From contig DKUE01000039.1 in the NCBI GenBank assembly GCA_002490525.1, forward strand, positions 47,823 to 111,822: a stretch of DNA of 64,000 nt. The letters are read 5' to 3'. Shown piece by piece: positions 16,037 through 25,911 of this stretch. Made by a program: the position numbers and the translations under genes. The notes beneath the pieces are model-generated. The model worked only from the letters and a program-made list of their open reading frames with translations. It ran no database searches and had not been told where the DNA came from. This stretch comes from Ruminococcaceae bacterium UBA7212. GTDB taxonomy: Bacteria; Bacillota; Clostridia; Oscillospirales; Acutalibacteraceae. Numbering within the stretch: the first letter of the stretch is position 1; the number at the start of each line of letters is the position of its first letter.

Positions 16037-17260
16037 GTGAAAATTCTGGTTATCAATGCAGGCAGCTCATCGCTCAAATATCAGCTGATTGATATGGACG
16101 GCGAAAAGCTGATTGCAAAAGGCATTTGCGAACGTGTGAAGGATGCCCAAAACAGCTGTGTGTCCTACACACACTATCCGAACAATCAAGAAATAAAGGG
16201 CAAAGACGTTCCCGCGCCGATGGCGAATCACACCGAGGCGTTCCACGTGGTCAAAGCCCTTTTGACCGAAGGCGACAGCAAAGTGATTGACGATTTGTCC
16301 GAGGTCACGGCAGTCGGTCACCGCGTGGTGCAGGGCGGTTCCCTGTTTAACAAGAGCGTATTGATTGACAAAAGCGTCATTGACGGCATCGAGAGCCTCT
16401 GTGACCTCGCGCCTTTGCACAATCCCGCGCATATTCAGGGGATGGAAGCCAGTATTGCGCTGTTCGGCGACAAGGTTCCGCAGGTTGCGGTGTTTGACAA
16501 CGCCTTCCATTCCACCATGCCCGCAGAGGCCTATATGTTCGGTCTGCCGTATGCATATTATGAGAAATATAAAATCCGCAAATACGGGTTTCACGGCACA
16601 TCACACCGTTTTGTCAGCGCACGCTGTGCCGAGGTCATGGGCAAGCCGATTGAGGAACTGAAAATTATTACCTGCCATTTGGGCAACGGCTCTTCCATTA
16701 CCGCAGTAAAAAACGGCAAGGTCATTGACACCTCAATGGGTCTTACGCCTTTAGACGGTGAAATTATGGGCACGCGCACAGGCTCTATTGACCCCTCCGC
16801 CGTTCTGTATGTCATGAAAAAAGAAAACAAAACGCCTGACGAAATGGATACTCTGCTCAATAAGCAATCGGGAATTCTCGGTGTTTCGGGGCTTTCTTCC
16901 GATGACCGCGACATCAAAAAAGCCGCGGCAGAGGGCAACGAGAGAGCCGCACTTGCACGCAAAATGCAGATTTATGAAATCGTAAAATACATCGGTTCCT
17001 ATACTGCTGCTATGGACGGCGTAGACGCGATTGTATTTACGGGCGGCATCGGTGAAAATGCCGACGATATGCGCGCAACCGTTTGCGACAGACTGTCTTT
17101 CCTCGGCATTGATATTAACAAGCCCTACAATGCAACGCTTGTCAAAGGCGCAGAAGGCGAAATTTCCACCGAAAACTCCAAGGTTCGCGTATTCGTACTG
17201 CCGACCAACGAAGAGTTACTCATTGCAAGAGATACAAGAGACATCGTAAACAGCCTGTAA
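16037..17260 (+). CDS. ackA: Acetate kinase
   Basis: AckA interconverts acetyl phosphate plus ADP and acetate plus ATP, the ATP-yielding end of acetate fermentation. The first ASKHA phosphate motif is VINAGSSSLKY (5-15). GHRVVQGG, the FGTSHRFVS-type block (YGFHGTSH), ITCHLGNGSS and FTGGIGENA are all present. The 407 residues are slightly longer than usual. The GTG start is seven bases after GGAGG; an upstream open extension lacks a ribosome site. No phosphotransacetylase gene is adjacent. Confidence 0.96.
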   Translation: MKILVINAGSSSLKYQLIDMDGEKLIAKGICERVKDAQNSCVSYTHYPNNQEIKGKDVPAPMANHTEAFHVVKALLTEGDSKVIDDLSEVTAVGHRVVQGGSLFNKSVLIDKSVIDGIESLCDLAPLHNPAHIQGMEASIALFGDKVPQVAVFDNAFHSTMPAEAYMFGLPYAYYEKYKIRKYGFHGTSHRFVSARCAEVMGKPIEELKIITCHLGNGSSITAVKNGKVIDTSMGLTPLDGEIMGTRTGSIDPSAVLYVMKKENKTPDEMDTLLNKQSGILGVSGLSSDDRDIKKAAAEGNERAALARKMQIYEIVKYIGSYTAAMDGVDAIVFTGGIGENADDMRATVCDRLSFLGIDINKPYNATLVKGAEGEISTENSKVRVFVLPTNEELLIARDTRDIVNSL

Positions 17261-17312
17261 GAGTCCTTTTTCGGCAGGGACGCAAAAGAAAAATCATATG
17301 CACAGCAAACCA

Positions 17313-17343
17313 ACAGCGGCAGAGTATTATGCTCTGCCGCTGT
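17313..17343 (+). terminator. Hairpin after ackA
   Basis: ACAGCGGCAGAG (17313-17324) pairs perfectly with CTCTGCCGCTGT (17332-17343) around a seven-base loop. The following CTTATATT is a weak T tract. Confidence 0.6.
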
Positions 17344-17358
17344 CTTATATTGGAACGG

Positions 17359-17417
17359 TTGCTATTCCGGAAGAAAAAAATATATAATTAAATCAGGACA
17401 TTTTGTGTCATGATTTA
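17359..17417 (+). promoter_or_regulatory. Promoter and palindromic operator candidate of the chimeric regulator gene
   Basis: TTGCTA (17359-17364), 18 bases, TATAAT (17383-17388). Directly downstream, TAAATCA (17389-17395) and TGATTTA (17411-17417) form an inverted repeat that would cover the transcription start. Self-repression is an inference. Confidence 0.5.
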
Positions 17418-17462
17418 AGTGCTGTTTTTGAAACCCACACTCCAGACAAGGAGAAAATCAAG

Positions 17463-18275
17463 ATGCAGGAAAGCAGATTATTTAAGATTGTGTATCATTT
17501 ACTGGATAAAGGCCGGGCTACCGCCTCAGAATCGGCCGAAAAATTTGAAGTTTCCGTCAGAACGATATACAGAGATGTGGATGCTTTGAGCGAAGCCGGT
17601 ATTCCTGTTTATGCAGAAACGGGTCGAAGCGGCGGTATTCATTTGATGCATAATTTTGTTTTAGATAAAGCTGTATTGTCGGAAGAAGAAAAGCAAGAAA
17701 TTCTGACAGCCTTACAAAGTATGAGTTTTATGAAAAATACGGACAGCAGCCAAACATTGCAAAAGCTTTCTGCAATCTTTCATCTCCGTTCGGAAAATTG
17801 GCTGGAAGTGGATTTTTCCAGATGGGGAAATAAAGGCACGGACAACGAGAAATTTGAATTGCTGAAATCAGCAATAATTCAACAAAAATGCATAAAAATA
17901 ACCTATGCGAATTCCTATCTTTATGAATGGCATCAGCTTCTGCTGAATTGGGTACATTCCAATCAGAACGGTGATAATCAGCCGTTTATTCCAAAGCCTT
18001 ACAATTGGAAAACCTATGGAGATATGAATATGGAGTTTTTCCGCAAACACCAGTCCACCCCGTTGGAAGCAGCAAAATGCATGCTTCGGGAATCGCATAC
18101 CGAGGTCATGGAATTGGCAAAAACATTTTCAAATGAAGAATTATTTACAAAAGGCGTTTACAAATGGGTCGGCGGCAGCACATTAGGCTCATATTTTGTC
18201 AGCGTTACGGCAAGTCACTACGATTGGGCAATCAAAAAACTGAAAGCACATAAGAAAAACTGCGCCGATAGGTAA
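17463..18275 (+). CDS. Chimera: YafY-type HTH/WYL regulator fused to the tail of a ClbS/DfsB family protein
   Basis: Residues 1-152 are the N-terminal half of a YafY/PafC-type regulator: a winged HTH with SVRTIYRDVDALSEAGIPVYAE (31-52), a linker region and only the opening strand of a WYL domain, CIKITYANSY (143-152). At residue 153 the sequence changes to LYEWHQLLLNWV and then matches the rest of a ClbS/DfsB (DUF1706) four-helix protein, including PKPYNWKTYGDMN and FTKGVYKWVGGSTLGSYF, to the end. The WYL core and the first ClbS helices are both missing. This looks like an in-frame deletion that fused two neighbouring genes. AAGGAG precedes the ATG. The 270-residue frame is uninterrupted, so it may be expressed. 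Confidence 0.8.
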   Translation: MQESRLFKIVYHLLDKGRATASESAEKFEVSVRTIYRDVDALSEAGIPVYAETGRSGGIHLMHNFVLDKAVLSEEEKQEILTALQSMSFMKNTDSSQTLQKLSAIFHLRSENWLEVDFSRWGNKGTDNEKFELLKSAIIQQKCIKITYANSYLYEWHQLLLNWVHSNQNGDNQPFIPKPYNWKTYGDMNMEFFRKHQSTPLEAAKCMLRESHTEVMELAKTFSNEELFTKGVYKWVGGSTLGSYFVSVTASHYDWAIKKLKAHKKNCADR

Positions 18276-18410
18276 GATGAAACAGCTTTTCTCCGAAAAC
18301 AGAAATGCACCAAAAGAACGCACTCCCAATTCCGCTTTGCAGGAAGCGATTGAGGGTGCGTTTATCTGTGATGAAGCAACCGTCGTTTTCGTTGCGCAGG
18401 GCGCCTGCCG

Positions 18411-18866
18411 TTATTTGAGTTTTGCATTCATTTTTTTCAATTTGCATTTCCACCCAATATACTGCGACAGCCATACCAAAAGAAAAATCAGCACAAACAC
18501 AAGGAAATAGCCGATTGCGCCCCACAGGCTGTGTTCCATCCAGTACAGCACATAGGCTATCGGCATCATGGCGGCGCTCAAAATCAAGAAATATATGCCG
18601 GACTGTTTTAAAATACTCCAGCTGTCTAAACTGAAAATCACGGAACCCGCACAGGACACTGCTCCCAGCACACCGCACAAAACGGTTTGCAGAATCACTG
18701 CACGGAGCGGTGTACCCACCGTTTCAATGAGCGCGGGTACATAAGGATAGTATTGCCCGTCCCTAAGTCCGATAGAAATAAAAATGGTGATAACAGAACC
18801 GATGGCTATCCCGAACGGAATGCCCAGAAGCAATCTTTTGCAAACTTCTTTTTTGATATTTTTCAC
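18411..18866 (-). CDS. DUF3021 family membrane protein
   Basis: A 151-residue protein with four membrane segments (about 11-33, 52-75, 84-106, 115-137) and a basic C-terminus, matching DUF3021. These proteins are regularly encoded after a LytTR DNA-binding gene, as here (10 bases apart), and are thought to hold or modulate the regulator at the membrane. The start is a GTG six bases after GAGGTG. Function is inferred from context only. The 135 bases between this gene and the chimeric regulator hold nothing I recognise. Confidence 0.85.
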   Translation of the reverse strand: MKNIKKEVCKRLLLGIPFGIAIGSVITIFISIGLRDGQYYPYVPALIETVGTPLRAVILQTVLCGVLGAVSCAGSVIFSLDSWSILKQSGIYFLILSAAMMPIAYVLYWMEHSLWGAIGYFLVFVLIFLLVWLSQYIGWKCKLKKMNAKLK

Positions 18867-18876
18867 AGTAAACACC

Positions 18877-19317
18877 TCACACACCTAAAAGCTGTTTGAT
18901 TTCACGGACATACCGCCGCGACACATACGTGACCGTCCCGTTTAAAAAGCGGATGCAAATTGTGCCTGTAAAGCTCAAATCGAAGCTTTTCACCTTTTGC
19001 AGATTGACAATTTCCGATTTGGAAATCCGCACAAACGAGCTGTGCGGCAGTCTTTCTTCCGCTTCGTATAGACGCAGGCGCAAATCGTATGTGCCGTTTT
19101 CTGTCACGGCAGCCGTTTTTCCGCCATCCGCAAACACCCGAATCAACTCAGCCGGCTTTAGAATTTCCATTTCTCCGTCCCGGCTGCCCGTCAGCAGTTG
19201 CGGGGGCGTATCGGCTATGCGTTTTGCCAGTGCCTGTACCGTTTCGTCCACCTGCGCCGTCCGTATGATGACCTGCGGCTCGGCACAGGCGGCGTCCACC
19301 TGAATTTCGACTTTCAC
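18877..19317 (-). CDS. LytTR-domain DNA-binding protein
   Basis: A 146-residue stand-alone LytTR protein. The N-terminal part (1-45) is a small mixed domain; residues 48-146 are the LytTR DNA-binding fold, with EILKPAELIRVFADGGKTAAVTENG, LPHSSFVRISKSEIVNL and the closing VSRRYVREIKQLL. There is no receiver domain. AAAGGAG lies seven bases before the GTG start. It forms a two-gene operon with the DUF3021 gene, a frequent pair in Firmicutes that often controls its own operon and nearby membrane proteins. Confidence 0.9.
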   Translation of the reverse strand: MKVEIQVDAACAEPQVIIRTAQVDETVQALAKRIADTPPQLLTGSRDGEMEILKPAELIRVFADGGKTAAVTENGTYDLRLRLYEAEERLPHSSFVRISKSEIVNLQKVKSFDLSFTGTICIRFLNGTVTYVSRRYVREIKQLLGV

Positions 19318-19427
19318 TGCCCTGCTCCTTTCTTTCCGATTGATTTTATATCTATAGTATAAGGCTTCTCTGAAAAATTGCATCTGTTTTTCCGTAAACG
19401 GTCTTTTGGGGACGACAAACGGTAGAA

Positions 19428-19461
19428 AAAAACAGAGGTTGCGATGTGCACCTCTGTTTTT
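19428..19461. terminator. Bidirectional terminator after the VOC gene
   Basis: AAAAACAGAGGT (19428-19439) pairs with ACCTCTGTTTTT (19450-19461), with T runs on both strands. Confidence 0.75.
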
Positions 19462-19495
19462 GTTTGGCATTGCCGTTGGTTTTGTACGGATTTCG

Positions 19496-19643
19496 GCGGT
19501 CGAACACAGTTCACCCCTACGGGATGTACAAATTTGTCATTCTGAGCGTAGCGAAGAACCTCACACAGCACAAAGTGAATTTGATTTACGCGTAGGGACG
19601 GACATCCTTGTCCGTCTGCGGGCGAACGCAGTTCGCCCCTACT
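19496..19643. repeat. Composite dispersed intergenic repeat
   Basis: Three repeat-like modules lie side by side. The first is a CGAACACAGTTCACCCCTACGG block (19501-19522, written here in full because it is the diagnostic part only in outline). The second is GTCATTCTGAGCG-AGCGAAGAACC (19537-19560), a sequence type seen dispersed in many bacterial genomes. The third is a double hairpin at 19592-19642, in which GGACGGACA pairs with TGTCCGTC and GGGCGAAC with GTTCGCCC, ending in CCTAC. The last module overlaps the 3' end of the VOC gene and supplies its final 18 or so codons. No gene is otherwise present between 19318 and 19585. Confidence 0.65.
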
Positions 19644-20011
19644 TTTAATCCAAAGGCAAGCCAACGGCCGTCTAAATCTTCAATAACCAACTCTTTATTC
19701 TGATAGTCCGTCATATTCAAGGGATGAATCACTTTTACCCCTTTTGCAACAAACGCCTTTTCAAGCAATTCTTGATTTTCTGTATATAAATACGCATCAT
19801 AGCCATATCCGTATAATGTTCGGTTCGGCAATACTTTATCCGTATTCGCTTGAAGTAAAATAATTTCAACATTGTCTTGATACAGACAAATATGCGGTTC
19901 TTTGCATTCCAAATATTCAACTGCTTTAAAAGCTAACTTTGATATATAAAATTCCGCAGTTTTCTTTATATTTGGAACAGGAAAAATACAGCTTAATCCC
20001 AAGATACGCAT
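19586..20011 (-). CDS. VOC/glyoxalase-fold protein with repeat-encoded tail
   Basis: A 141-residue protein of the vicinal oxygen chelate superfamily (glyoxalase, bleomycin-resistance type). It shows LSCIFPVPNIKKTAEFYISKL at the start, a middle ICLYQDNVEIILLQ strand pair and the closing ELVIEDLDGRWLAFG. The catalytic role is unknown. The family normally ends near FGLK; the remaining residues (VGANCVRPQTDKDVRPYA) are encoded by a dispersed repeat and have the typical sequence such repeats give. AAAGGTG supports the ATG at 20011. Confidence 0.8.
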   Translation of the reverse strand: MRILGLSCIFPVPNIKKTAEFYISKLAFKAVEYLECKEPHICLYQDNVEIILLQANTDKVLPNRTLYGYGYDAYLYTENQELLEKAFVAKGVKVIHPLNMTDYQNKELVIEDLDGRWLAFGLKVGANCVRPQTDKDVRPYA

Positions 20012-20090
20012 ATACAATTCACACCTTTGCACTTCGATTTTCACACCGCACCTACAATTTGCAAATCCAATTTACATTGCGTTGCTTTTA

Positions 20091-20116
20091 CGGCGAGGGC
20101 AAGTTCTCGCCCTACG
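20091..20116. repeat. Short palindromic repeat after uvrA
   Basis: GGCGAG (20092-20097) and CTCGCC (20106-20111) within CGGCGAGGGCAAGTTCTCGC. It resembles the hairpin modules at 19592-19642 in style and may serve as the uvrA terminator. Confidence 0.4.
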
Positions 20117-20127
20117 GCATTTGGTAT

Positions 20128-22956
20128 TTATTTCTGCAACAACGGTTTCAAATACTGCCCTGTATAGGATTTTTTGCATTTGACGATTTGCTCAGGGCTA
20201 CCTTCGGCAACAATGGTGCCGCCCTTGTCGCCGCCCTCGGGTCCCAAATCTATAATGTGGTCGGCAACCTTAATGACATCTAAATTATGCTCAATCACCA
20301 CCACGGTGTTGCCGCCGTCCGCAAGCTTTTGCAGGACTTCAATCAAACGGTGTACATCTGCGGTATGCAGACCTGTGGTCGGCTCGTCTAAAATATAAAT
20401 CGTGCGTCCCGTCGGGCGTTTGGAAAGCTCAGTTGCCAATTTTACGCGCTGTGCTTCACCACCCGAAAGCGTGGTGGCAGGCTGCCCCAGCTTCACATAG
20501 CCGAGTCCTACATCGTAAATGGTTTTCAGCTTGCGGTGAATTTTCGGAATGCTTGAGAAAAACTCCATTGCTTCCTCAATCGTCATTTCCAGCACATCGT
20601 AAATCGACTTGCCCTTGTATTTCACTTCTAAGGTTTCACGGTTAAAGCGTGCGCCCTTGCACACATCGCACGGCACATACACATCCGCCAAAAAATGCAT
20701 TTCGATTTTTACAATGCCGTCGCCCTGACACGCCTCACAGCGTCCGCCCTTGACATTGAATGAAAATCGGCTTACCGAAAAGCCGTGCATTTTTGCATCC
20801 TGCGTCTGCGCAAACAGATTGCGGATATCCGTAAACACCCCGGTGTATGTGGCAGGGTTGGAGCGCGGGGTTCTGCCGATAGGCGACTGGTCAATGTCCA
20901 CAACCTTATCGAGATGCTCCAGTCCCAAAATGTCCTTATGCTTACCCACAGGTTTTTTTGCCCCGTTCAGCTCGTTGGCAAGATGCTTATATAAAATTTC
21001 GTTGACCAGTGAGGATTTGCCGGAACCCGATACGCCCGTCACGGCAATAAATTTGCCTAAGGGAAAATGCACGTCAATATTCTTCAGGTTATTTTCCGCC
21101 GCCTTGCGGACAATCAGTTCCTTGCCGCTGCCCGCTCTGCGCGTTTCGGGCACAAGAATTTTTCGCTTGCCGCTTAAATACTGCCCTGTTATGGATTCGG
21201 GACAGGCTTTAATTTCCTCTACTGTACCCGCGCACACGACATTGCCGCCGTGCACGCCCGCACCGGGACCGATGTCCACAATATAATCCGCGGCATACAT
21301 CGTGTCCTCATCATGCTCCACGACAATCAGCGTATTGCCGAGGTCTCTAAGATGCTTGAGCGTGCCGATGAGCTTTTCATTGTCGCGTTGGTGCAATCCG
21401 ATGCTCGGTTCATCTAAAATATATAATACGCCCATCAAGGAAGACCCGATTTGTGTTGCCAAACGAATGCGCTGACTCTCTCCCCCCGAAAGCGTACCCG
21501 CAGAGCGCGAAAGGGTCAGATAATCGAGACCGACGCTTTGCAGGAATTGCAAGCGGCTGCGAATTTCTTTTAAAATCTGCTCTGCAATCACGCGGTCGCG
21601 GTCGGAGAGCACGAGCTTGTCTAAAAATGCCAGTTCATCAACGATAGACATTTTGGTGAAATCGTAAATATTGATGCCGCCGACCGTAACGGACAAAGTA
21701 ACCGGCTTGAGCCGCGCGCCGTGACATTCGGGACAATCGCAAGCCTTCATCACCTGCTCGATTTCCCACCGCGCCCACTCACTGTTGGATTCATTATAAC
21801 GGCGCTGTAAATTATTGATAATGCCCTCAAATTCCGCATTGTAGCTACCCGTGCCGTAGACATTGGTGCGCTGCATTTTGAGTTTTTCACCCTTTGTGCC
21901 GTACAGCAGCGCATTTAACGCCTTCTTCGAAAAGTCACAAATCGGTGTATCCAAAGTAAAGCCGTATTTCTTTCCAAGTGCCTCATAATACATCTGCGCT
22001 ATGGTGCCGCCCTCGGCATTTGTCCAGCCGCTGGCGCGGATAGCGCCGTCACGGATAGACAGATTCTTATTCGGAATCACCAAATCGGGGTCAACCTTTA
22101 AAAAGACACCTAAACCCGTGCAAGTCTCGCACGCGCCGAACGGATTGTTAAACGAAAACATCCGCGGGGTCAGCTCATCCACGGAAACACCGTGTTCGGG
22201 ACAGGCATAATTCTGCGAAAAGAGCAGATCCTCGCCATCTAAAATATTTATAAGCACCGTACCGCCCGTAAGCGCAGTCGCCGTTTCCACCGAATCCGCC
22301 AGACGGCTGCGGATTTCACTGCCGATAACCAGTCGGTCCACCACGATTTCAATATTGTGCTTGATATTTTTATCAAGCTTGATGTCTTCGGAAAGGTCGT
22401 AAAGACTGCCGTCAATGCGGGCACGGACGAAGCCCGAACGGCGGGCAGCATCCAGTTCCTTTTGGTGTTCCCCCTTTTTACCGCGTGCCACAGGCGCCAT
22501 CACCTGGATTTTTGTGCCCGATTCCATTGCCAGCACCTGGTCAACAATCGTATCTACTGACTGACGCACAATTTCCCGTCCGCAGACGGGGCAGTGCGGC
22601 ACGCCGACACGTGCATACAACAGACGCAGATAGTCATAAATTTCCGTCACTGTGCCGACCGTGGAGCGCGGATTTTTCGAGGTGGTTTTTTGGTCGATGG
22701 AAATAGCGGGAGAAAGACCGTCAATCGCGTCTACATTCGGCTTTTCCATTTGCCCCAAGAACATACGCGCATAGGAAGACAGCGATTCCATATACCGCCT
22801 CTGCCCTTCGGCGTAAATCGTATCAAACGCCAATGACGATTTTCCCGAGCCCGAAAGCCCCGTCAGCACGACCAGCTTATCGCGCGGGATTTCCACATCG
22901 ATATTCTTTAAATTATGCTCACGCGCACCTTGAATCACAATATTTTTGCTTGCCAT
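20128..22956 (-). CDS. uvrA: Excinuclease ABC subunit A
   Basis: UvrA recognises damage in nucleotide excision repair and loads UvrB. The 942 residues hold two ABC modules. The first Walker A is GLSGSGKS (33-40) and the second is GVSGSGKS near 640, and both have LSGGE signatures (SRSAGTLSGGESQRIRLA and TTLSGGEAQRVKLA). Zinc-finger CxxC pairs occur near 253-281 and 738-764. AAAAGGA precedes the ATG at 22956. It follows uvrB on the same strand, separated by a 206-base palindromic element, so it probably shares the LexA-controlled transcript. Confidence 0.97.
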   Translation of the reverse strand: MASKNIVIQGAREHNLKNIDVEIPRDKLVVLTGLSGSGKSSLAFDTIYAEGQRRYMESLSSYARMFLGQMEKPNVDAIDGLSPAISIDQKTTSKNPRSTVGTVTEIYDYLRLLYARVGVPHCPVCGREIVRQSVDTIVDQVLAMESGTKIQVMAPVARGKKGEHQKELDAARRSGFVRARIDGSLYDLSEDIKLDKNIKHNIEIVVDRLVIGSEIRSRLADSVETATALTGGTVLINILDGEDLLFSQNYACPEHGVSVDELTPRMFSFNNPFGACETCTGLGVFLKVDPDLVIPNKNLSIRDGAIRASGWTNAEGGTIAQMYYEALGKKYGFTLDTPICDFSKKALNALLYGTKGEKLKMQRTNVYGTGSYNAEFEGIINNLQRRYNESNSEWARWEIEQVMKACDCPECHGARLKPVTLSVTVGGINIYDFTKMSIVDELAFLDKLVLSDRDRVIAEQILKEIRSRLQFLQSVGLDYLTLSRSAGTLSGGESQRIRLATQIGSSLMGVLYILDEPSIGLHQRDNEKLIGTLKHLRDLGNTLIVVEHDEDTMYAADYIVDIGPGAGVHGGNVVCAGTVEEIKACPESITGQYLSGKRKILVPETRRAGSGKELIVRKAAENNLKNIDVHFPLGKFIAVTGVSGSGKSSLVNEILYKHLANELNGAKKPVGKHKDILGLEHLDKVVDIDQSPIGRTPRSNPATYTGVFTDIRNLFAQTQDAKMHGFSVSRFSFNVKGGRCEACQGDGIVKIEMHFLADVYVPCDVCKGARFNRETLEVKYKGKSIYDVLEMTIEEAMEFFSSIPKIHRKLKTIYDVGLGYVKLGQPATTLSGGEAQRVKLATELSKRPTGRTIYILDEPTTGLHTADVHRLIEVLQKLADGGNTVVVIEHNLDVIKVADHIIDLGPEGGDKGGTIVAEGSPEQIVKCKKSYTGQYLKPLLQK

Positions 22957-22976
22957 TTTCAAAAATCCTTTTCTTG

Positions 22977-23181
22977 AGCTGAGGAGATTCGAACCCGATA
23001 TGGTTTAAAATGCCCTATTTCCGCTGAAACTGCGTTAAAAATCTCGGCATATGGCAGTATGCCATCGATTTTGCGCCTTGTTTCATCAAAAATATGTCTA
23101 TTTTAAACTGCGAAGCACCGAAAACGTGAAAATTCGCCGCAAAAACAAGTTTTCGGCATATTGTGTTCGACTCTTCTCAGC

Positions 23182-23182
<1 letters not shown>
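22977..23182. mobile_element. MITE-like palindromic element between uvrB and uvrA
   Basis: The ends are imperfect inverted repeats: AGCTGAGGAGATTCGAAC (22977-22994) against the complement of GTTCGACTCTTCTCAGCT (23165-23182), and the match extends inward to about 26 bases with four mismatches. Inside are nested pairs: GTTTAAAAT (23003-23011) with ATTTTAAAC (23100-23108), GGCATA (23046-23051) with TATGCC (23058-23063), and CCGAAAAC with GTTTTCGG near the right end. No protein is encoded. The right repeat touches the uvrB stop codon. I see no obvious target duplication. This explains the whole gap between the two genes. Confidence 0.6.
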
Positions 23183-25146
<1,964 letters not shown>

Positions 25147-25181
25147 TGCCTTTTACCAATCCTTTCCCCGGATACAAAATT

Positions 25182-25195
25182 AGAACATTTGTTCT
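25182..25195 (-). promoter_or_regulatory. LexA (SOS) box upstream of uvrB
   Basis: AGAACATTTGTTCT fits the Gram-positive LexA operator (GAAC-N4-GTTC). It lies four bases downstream of the -10 box, across the transcription start, the expected place for repression. Confidence 0.8.
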
Positions 25196-25199
25196 ACCT

Positions 25200-25228
25200 A
25201 TAATACCGCAAAAAATTCTAAATGTCAA
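25200..25228 (-). promoter_or_regulatory. Sigma-A promoter of uvrB
   Basis: Minus-strand TTGACA (25223-25228), 17 bases, TATTAT (25200-25205). Confidence 0.8.
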
Positions 25229-25286
25229 CTGTTAGTATGTCAAAAAAGTATGAAAAACGAACTTACACCGAACAGATAACGGCATC

Positions 25287-25315
25287 TTGCTTTGTAGCCC
25301 ACAATATGATATAAT
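25287..25315 (+). promoter_or_regulatory. Sigma-A promoter of the NUDIX gene
   Basis: TTGCTT (25287-25292), 17 bases, TATAAT (25310-25315). The start codon lies 36 bases downstream. Confidence 0.65.
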
Positions 25316-25351
25316 TCAAACAGAAAAATAATCACTTCTTGGGGAATGGAA

Positions 25352-25765
25352 ATGCAAGGCTATAACACCATCGTTGTTTTTAATGCGCGTGTCGACAGAA
25401 TGCTGATGTGCAAAAGAAGAAAAAATCCATATAAAGGTTTGTCCAATTTTGTCGGCGGAAAAATAGAAGAAAATGAGAACGGACAGGATGCGGCATATAG
25501 GGAATTGGAAGAAGAAACAGCCATAACACGGAACGATATTATTCTTTCGCATTTAATGAATTTTACATATCCTTTGGATAATTGCTACCTTGAAGTTTAT
25601 GTCGGAAAACTAAATAAGTCCGTAGAAGTTTTCGGAGATGAAAATGAATTGTATTGGTCTGCATTAGATAGAAATTTTTTTGATGTAACACAATATGCAG
25701 GAGAAGGAAATATCGGACATATCATGATGCATGTTGCCATGCATCGGCAAGAACTGCTGAAATAA
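25352..25765 (+). CDS. NUDIX hydrolase
   Basis: A 137-residue pyrophosphohydrolase of the MutT type, acting on a nucleoside diphosphate linked to another group. The Nudix box reads GGKIEENENGQDAAYRELEEE (36-56) and keeps the REXXEE metal ligands. Two in-frame ATGs are six bases apart; GGGG is properly spaced only for the second (25352). The gene is alone, with its own promoter and a long hairpin behind it. The substrate is unknown; 8-oxo-dGTP cleansing is possible. Confidence 0.88.
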   Translation: MQGYNTIVVFNARVDRMLMCKRRKNPYKGLSNFVGGKIEENENGQDAAYRELEEETAITRNDIILSHLMNFTYPLDNCYLEVYVGKLNKSVEVFGDENELYWSALDRNFFDVTQYAGEGNIGHIMMHVAMHRQELLK

Positions 25766-25795
25766 ATTACATAACTTCCGAGCATTACAGCAAAA

Positions 25796-25836
25796 CCCAC
25801 TATGACAGTTTTCGGATTTGAAACTGTCATAGTGGG
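25796..25836. terminator. Long perfect hairpin between NUDIX gene and radC
   Basis: CCCACTATGACAGTTT (25796-25811) pairs perfectly over 16 bases with AAACTGTCATAGTGGG (25821-25836). Neither side has a classic T run, but the place between convergent genes fits a bidirectional terminator. It could also be a small palindromic repeat. Confidence 0.5.
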
Positions 25837-25911
25837 TTACATATTTTCGTGATATATGGTAGAGGATACCGTCCTTACGGAACTGTCCCCAAACGTAAAT
25901 TTCTTTTGCAT

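Noticed and set aside
18276..18410. Possible short gene between the chimeric regulator and the DUF3021 gene
   Set aside because: A 77-codon plus-strand frame starts here but runs into the antisense of the DUF3021 gene, with no ribosome site and no recognisable domain.
22977..22998. tRNA-like T-arm sequence (GGTTCGAATCTCCTC on the minus strand)
   Set aside because: No acceptor, D-arm or anticodon stem can be formed around it, and the flanking bases do not pair as a T-stem. It is the terminal repeat of the palindromic element, and its partner at 23165-23182 has a similar sequence.
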